NCBI GenBank assembly: GCA_030430565.1
Contig: JAUIKS010000031.1
Coordinates: 62,001-126,000 of the forward strand
Reading direction: 5' to 3'
Length of the DNA stretch: 64,000 nucleotides
Source of the DNA: Polyangia bacterium
GTDB taxonomy: Bacteria > Myxococcota_A > Polyangia > Nannocystales > Nannocystaceae
Shown: piece by piece, positions 61,491 through 64,000 of the stretch
How positions within the stretch are numbered: the stretch's first letter is position 1
Layout of the letters: each line of letters opens with the position of its first letter
Made by a program: the position numbers and the translations under genes
Notes under the pieces: model-generated
Told to the model about the DNA's origin: nothing
The model's database searches: none
Seen by the model: the letters and a program-made list of their open reading frames with translations, nothing else

Positions 61491-62684
61491 ATGGGCAAGG
61501 TGACCCCGACACCGTACCTGCTGACGATCGACCATCTGCTGACCGAGGAGGAGCGCCTCACGTGGTCGGCCGCGCGCGAGTTCTGTGAGCGTCGCGTGGC
61601 GCCGGTGATCGAGCAGCACTACGAGCGCGCGACCTTCCCCAAAGAGCTGATCCCCGAGTTCGCGGAGATGGGCTTCCTCGGCTCGTCGCTGCAGGGCTAC
61701 GGCTGCGCCGGGATGAACCCGGTGGCCTACGGCCTGACGATGATCGAGCTCGAGCGGCAAGACAGCGGCATCCGCAGCTTCTGCTCGGTGCAGTCCGCCC
61801 TGGCGATGTGGCCGATCTACGCCTACGGGACCGAGGAGCAGAAGCAGCGCTGGCTGCCGGGCATGGCCGCGGGCGAGCTGATCGGCTGCTTTGGCCTGAC
61901 CGAGCCCAACTCGGGCAGCGACCCAGGGTCCATGCGCACGCACGCACGCCAGGACGGCCCCGGCGGCGACTACATCCTCAACGGGCAGAAGTTCTGGATC
62001 ACCAACAGCCCGATCGCGGACGTCATGGTGATCTGGGCGAAGACCCTGGATCACGGCAGCGAGACGCCGGTGATCCGCGGCTTCGTGCTCGAGCGCGGGA
62101 TGGCGGGCATCAGCACCCCCGAGACCAAGGGCAAGCTCAGCCTGCGCGCCTCGATGACCGGCGAGGTCGTGATGGACGACGTGCGGGTCCCGGCCGTGAA
62201 CATGCTCCCCGGCGTGCGTGGGCTCAAGGGACCCCTCAGCTGCCTTACGCAGGCCCGCTACGGGATCGGCTGGGGCGCGGTCGGGGCGGCGATGGGCGTC
62301 TACGAGCGCGCGCGCCAATACACCCTCGATCGGGTCCAGTTCGATCGCCCGATCGCCGGCTTCCAGCTCACCCAGCAAAAGCTCGTCGAGCTGCACAACG
62401 AGATCGGCAAGGGCCTCTTGCTCGCCTATCACTTCGGGCGGCTCAAGCAGCACGGCAGCCTGAGCCCGGTGCAGGTCTCCTACCTCAAGCGCGACAACGT
62501 GCGGATGGCGCTCACGGCCGCCCGGACCGCGCGCTCGATGCTCGGCGGCAACGGGATCATGGGCGAGTTCCACATCATGCGGCACGTGTGCAACCTCGAG
62601 ACCGTGTACACCTACGAGGGCACGCACGAGATCCACACGCTCGCGATCGGCCGCGCGCTCACGGGGCTGAGCGCGTTCTCGTGA
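61491..62684 (+). CDS. acyl-CoA dehydrogenase, glutaryl-CoA-dehydrogenase-like
   Basis: A 397-residue flavoprotein. Acyl-CoA dehydrogenase signatures CFGLTEPNSGSDPGSM and, at the C-terminus, LGGNGIMGEFHIMRHVCNLE followed by TYEGTHEIHTLAIGRALTG with the catalytic Glu376. The sequence order (RHxxNLExVxTYEGTHxIHxLxxGRAxTG) is closest to glutaryl-CoA dehydrogenases, which convert glutaryl-CoA to crotonyl-CoA in lysine and tryptophan breakdown; a short-chain acyl-CoA role cannot be excluded. A single gene; the upstream MauE-like gene is 72 bp away. Confidence 0.87.
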   Translation: MGKVTPTPYLLTIDHLLTEEERLTWSAAREFCERRVAPVIEQHYERATFPKELIPEFAEMGFLGSSLQGYGCAGMNPVAYGLTMIELERQDSGIRSFCSVQSALAMWPIYAYGTEEQKQRWLPGMAAGELIGCFGLTEPNSGSDPGSMRTHARQDGPGGDYILNGQKFWITNSPIADVMVIWAKTLDHGSETPVIRGFVLERGMAGISTPETKGKLSLRASMTGEVVMDDVRVPAVNMLPGVRGLKGPLSCLTQARYGIGWGAVGAAMGVYERARQYTLDRVQFDRPIAGFQLTQQKLVELHNEIGKGLLLAYHFGRLKQHGSLSPVQVSYLKRDNVRMALTAARTARSMLGGNGIMGEFHIMRHVCNLETVYTYEGTHEIHTLAIGRALTGLSAFS

Positions 62685-62698
62685 CGCCGAGCTAGCGA

Positions 62699-62866
62699 TC
62701 AGCGCCGCAGCAGCTCGACCACGCCGTCGAAGGGGATCACGCCCGTTGCGACCAGCCCGCCGAGGATCAGGGTCAACGAGAGCGCGAGGATGAAGAACCT
62801 CGTGGACGATGACTCCTCACTTCTGAGCTCCGGTGAGCAGTGTGGGCAGGAGTTATGTGCGTCCAT
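62699..62866 (-). CDS. 55-residue membrane protein with CPHC motif
   Basis: A tiny protein: a cytosolic N-terminus with a CPHC pair (MDAHNSCPHCSPEL), a single hydrophobic helix (FFILALSLTLILGGLVATGV) and a short tail ending LLRR. GAGGAG lies about 11 nt upstream of this ATG; the frame continues upstream to 63097 but with low-complexity composition. No family recognised. Convergent with the acyl-CoA dehydrogenase gene (14 bp apart). Confidence 0.55.
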   Translation of the reverse strand: MDAHNSCPHCSPELRSEESSSTRFFILALSLTLILGGLVATGVIPFDGVVELLRR

Positions 62867-63070
62867 GGGCCGTCGGGCTCCTCGAGTCCCGAACATCAAA
62901 CGTAGCATGGATCTGGCGAGGAAACGCAAGCGCCCGCTCCCGCCCCCGCGGCCGGAATCACACAGGCGCGGGCCGACGAGCGGGCGAAATGCAGCGCCCG
63001 GCGCGGGGCGTGGCGCCGGGTGATTGTCAACGAGGGCGCGCTCTACGGCACAGAGAACGCCGTGCAAATA

Positions 63071-63089
63071 CCCGGCGACACTCGCCGGG
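63071..63089 (+). promoter_or_regulatory. hairpin in the sspB leader
   Basis: CCCGGCGA (63071-63078), CAC, TCGCCGGG (63082-63089), a perfect 8-bp stem 30 bp upstream of the start codon. It may be a leader hairpin or an attenuator-like element; nothing else in the region indicates a riboswitch. Confidence 0.4.
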
Positions 63090-63119
63090 CGAGGCAAAAT
63101 CAGCTACCGTAGCAGCGCA

Positions 63120-63755
63120 ATGGTCCACCCGGTTCAGAGCGTGATCGAGTCGTTGTACGCGGCCGGCCGGTGCCCACGAATTCACGTGAACGCGATCCAC
63201 GCCGATGTGGTTTGCCCGAAATTTATTCGTGAGCAGTGGAAAGAGCGCCTGATCATCGACCTCGACGCCAACTATCCGCTCGACCTGTCTTTTGAAGATC
63301 ACGGGATCTCCGCCGACCTCTCCTTCGGCGGCTACGTGACTCGCTGCTCGTTCCCCTGGGACGCGATCTACGTCGTCGCCGACCGGGCGACCGGTCGGGG
63401 CATCGTGCTCGACCGCAACATGCCCGAGTCCATCCGGCGCCTGCGGGACGCCCAGGCCGAGTCGACGAACGCCCGGAGCACCGCGCTACGCTCGGTCTCG
63501 CTCCCCGAGTCCAGCAAGCCCGCCCCCGTCAAGCCGGCGCCGGTCGCCGCGGTCGAGACTGACGACGCGGACGACGAGACCGACGCCAACGCCGACAGCG
63601 AGGTCGAGACGCCGGAGGAGGCCGCGCCCGAGCCCTCCGAGGAGCCCCGCGCCTCGACCCGCGAGACGCCGGCGCACACGCCCGAGGACTCCAAGGCCGA
63701 GACCCAGGCGAAGCGCCGACGCGCGGCCTTCAAGGTCATCGACGGCGGCGCCTAG
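63120..63755 (+). CDS. SspB-like ClpXP adaptor with acidic tail
   Basis: A 211-residue protein. The N-terminal 110 residues resemble SspB: VIESLYAAGRCPRIHVN, VVCPKFIREQWKERLIIDL, SADLSFGGYVTRCSFPWDAI and YVVADRATGRGIVLD. SspB delivers ssrA-tagged proteins to ClpXP. The following 100 residues are a disordered Glu/Asp/Pro/Ala tail ending in a basic RRRAAFKVIDGG, which may be the ClpX-binding element, as the C-terminus of SspB is. ATG at 63120 is chosen for this match; the frame is open earlier. An unusual AT-rich codon stretch lies at 63283-63298 (CTGTCTTTTGAAG). Confidence 0.72.
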   Translation: MVHPVQSVIESLYAAGRCPRIHVNAIHADVVCPKFIREQWKERLIIDLDANYPLDLSFEDHGISADLSFGGYVTRCSFPWDAIYVVADRATGRGIVLDRNMPESIRRLRDAQAESTNARSTALRSVSLPESSKPAPVKPAPVAAVETDDADDETDANADSEVETPEEAAPEPSEEPRASTRETPAHTPEDSKAETQAKRRRAAFKVIDGGA

Positions 63756-63768
63756 CAGCCCTCGACGT

Positions 63769-63808
63769 CGCGCGCCGACAGTTGGGGCTGCGCGCGCGGA
63801 GTTTTTTT
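63769..63808 (+). terminator. terminator after the SspB-like gene
   Basis: CGCGCGC (63769-63775) can pair with GCGCGCG (63790-63796) across a 14-nt loop, and a run of seven T (63802-63808) follows. The stem is short but the T run is convincing. Confidence 0.6.
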
Positions 63809-63824
63809 GCTAGCGCACGTCTGT

Positions 63825-64000
63825 ATGTCCGACGCGCCCGAATCAACCACGGCCGAGAGCAAGCCTGAGCCCGCGGAGGAGCGCGACTACGCGATCGTGA
63901 TCTTCAAGGTCGCGGCGTACGGCTTCATCGCCTGCTTCGGCCTGCTGGCGATCGCGTGGGTGGTGTTCCGCGTCGGCGTCCCCTCCCCGGCGCGCGTCTG
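63825..64000 (+). CDS. membrane protein fragment (cut by right edge)
   Basis: The first 58 codons of a plus-strand gene. A hydrophilic Glu/Ser/Pro-rich N-terminus (MSDAPESTTAESKPEPAEE) is followed by a membrane helix (FKVAAYGFIACFGLLAIAWVVF). It starts 17 bp after the T run that ends the SspB-like gene. Nothing more can be said from the fragment. Confidence 0.55.
   Translation, partial: MSDAPESTTAESKPEPAEERDYAIVIFKVAAYGFIACFGLLAIAWVVFRVGVPSPARV

Overview
The window is about 70% GC, densely coded on both strands, and shows strong G/C bias at third codon positions. It looks like the chromosome of a myxobacterium, most likely of the Nannocystales (Nannocystis, Plesiocystis or Enhygromyxa relatives). 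This is inferred from gene content: many secreted lipoproteins with Thr/Ser/Gly-rich or Asp-rich linkers after the lipobox, Cys-rich repeat proteins, FG-GAP lipoproteins, eukaryote-like Ser/Thr kinases, a CheB-CheR-PAS hybrid and a DUF4157 protein. No rRNA, tRNA, CRISPR array, transposase, integrase or phage gene was seen.

Layout. 1-5.4 kb (mostly minus): the 5' part of a CheB-CheR-PAS hybrid cut by the left edge, a PAS histidine kinase, a short-chain dehydrogenase and a small amber-interrupted reading frame. 5.4-10.9 kb: feoAB (ferrous iron uptake) divergent from the helicase gene hrpB. 11-18.7 kb: unknown proteins, a DUF4178-like / PP2C phosphatase / DUF4345 group, a glutathionyl-hydroquinone reductase divergent from a LysR regulator around a dyad operator, and a large DUF4157 protein whose C-terminal part looks like an amidoligase. 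18.7-24.6 kb: Fe-S type APS reductase, a YdcF/SanA protein, a seven-fold Cys-repeat secreted protein, three tandem copies of a 178-bp dyad element, and lipoproteins. 24.7-29.3 kb: a class V aminotransferase, an Acg-type nitroreductase and a lipoprotein in close succession, then a membrane protein. 29.3-34.1 kb: a pentapeptide-repeat potassium channel and an operon of an active kinase followed by a pseudokinase of the same architecture. 34.4-39.2 kb: a sulfite-oxidase-like molybdoenzyme, an Asp-rich lipoprotein and an unknown protein/coiled-coil pair.

39.6-55.7 kb is the central-metabolism block: sucA-sucB-lpdA (2-oxoglutarate dehydrogenase) and korA-korB (2-oxoglutarate:ferredoxin oxidoreductase), with an isopropylmalate/homocitrate-synthase-like enzyme, a TPR protein and small accessory genes between. 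The organism can apparently oxidise 2-oxoglutarate with either NAD+ or ferredoxin. 56-64 kb: Cys-rich and TPR envelope proteins, the GTPase YchF, an outer-membrane-like protein, an overlapping rhodanese/MauE pair, a glutaryl-CoA-dehydrogenase-like enzyme, an SspB-like ClpXP adaptor and a truncated membrane-protein gene at the right edge.

Convergent gene ends often carry perfect or near-perfect inverted repeats (10916-10942, 35791-35829, 47027-47060, 56966-56986), which I read as terminators. Several tandem pairs overlap by 4 bp as GTGA (feoA/feoB, nitroreductase/lipoprotein, kinase/pseudokinase), implying translational coupling. The best candidates for something undescribed are the DUF4157/amidoligase-like protein, the kinase-pseudokinase operon and the triplicated 178-bp element.
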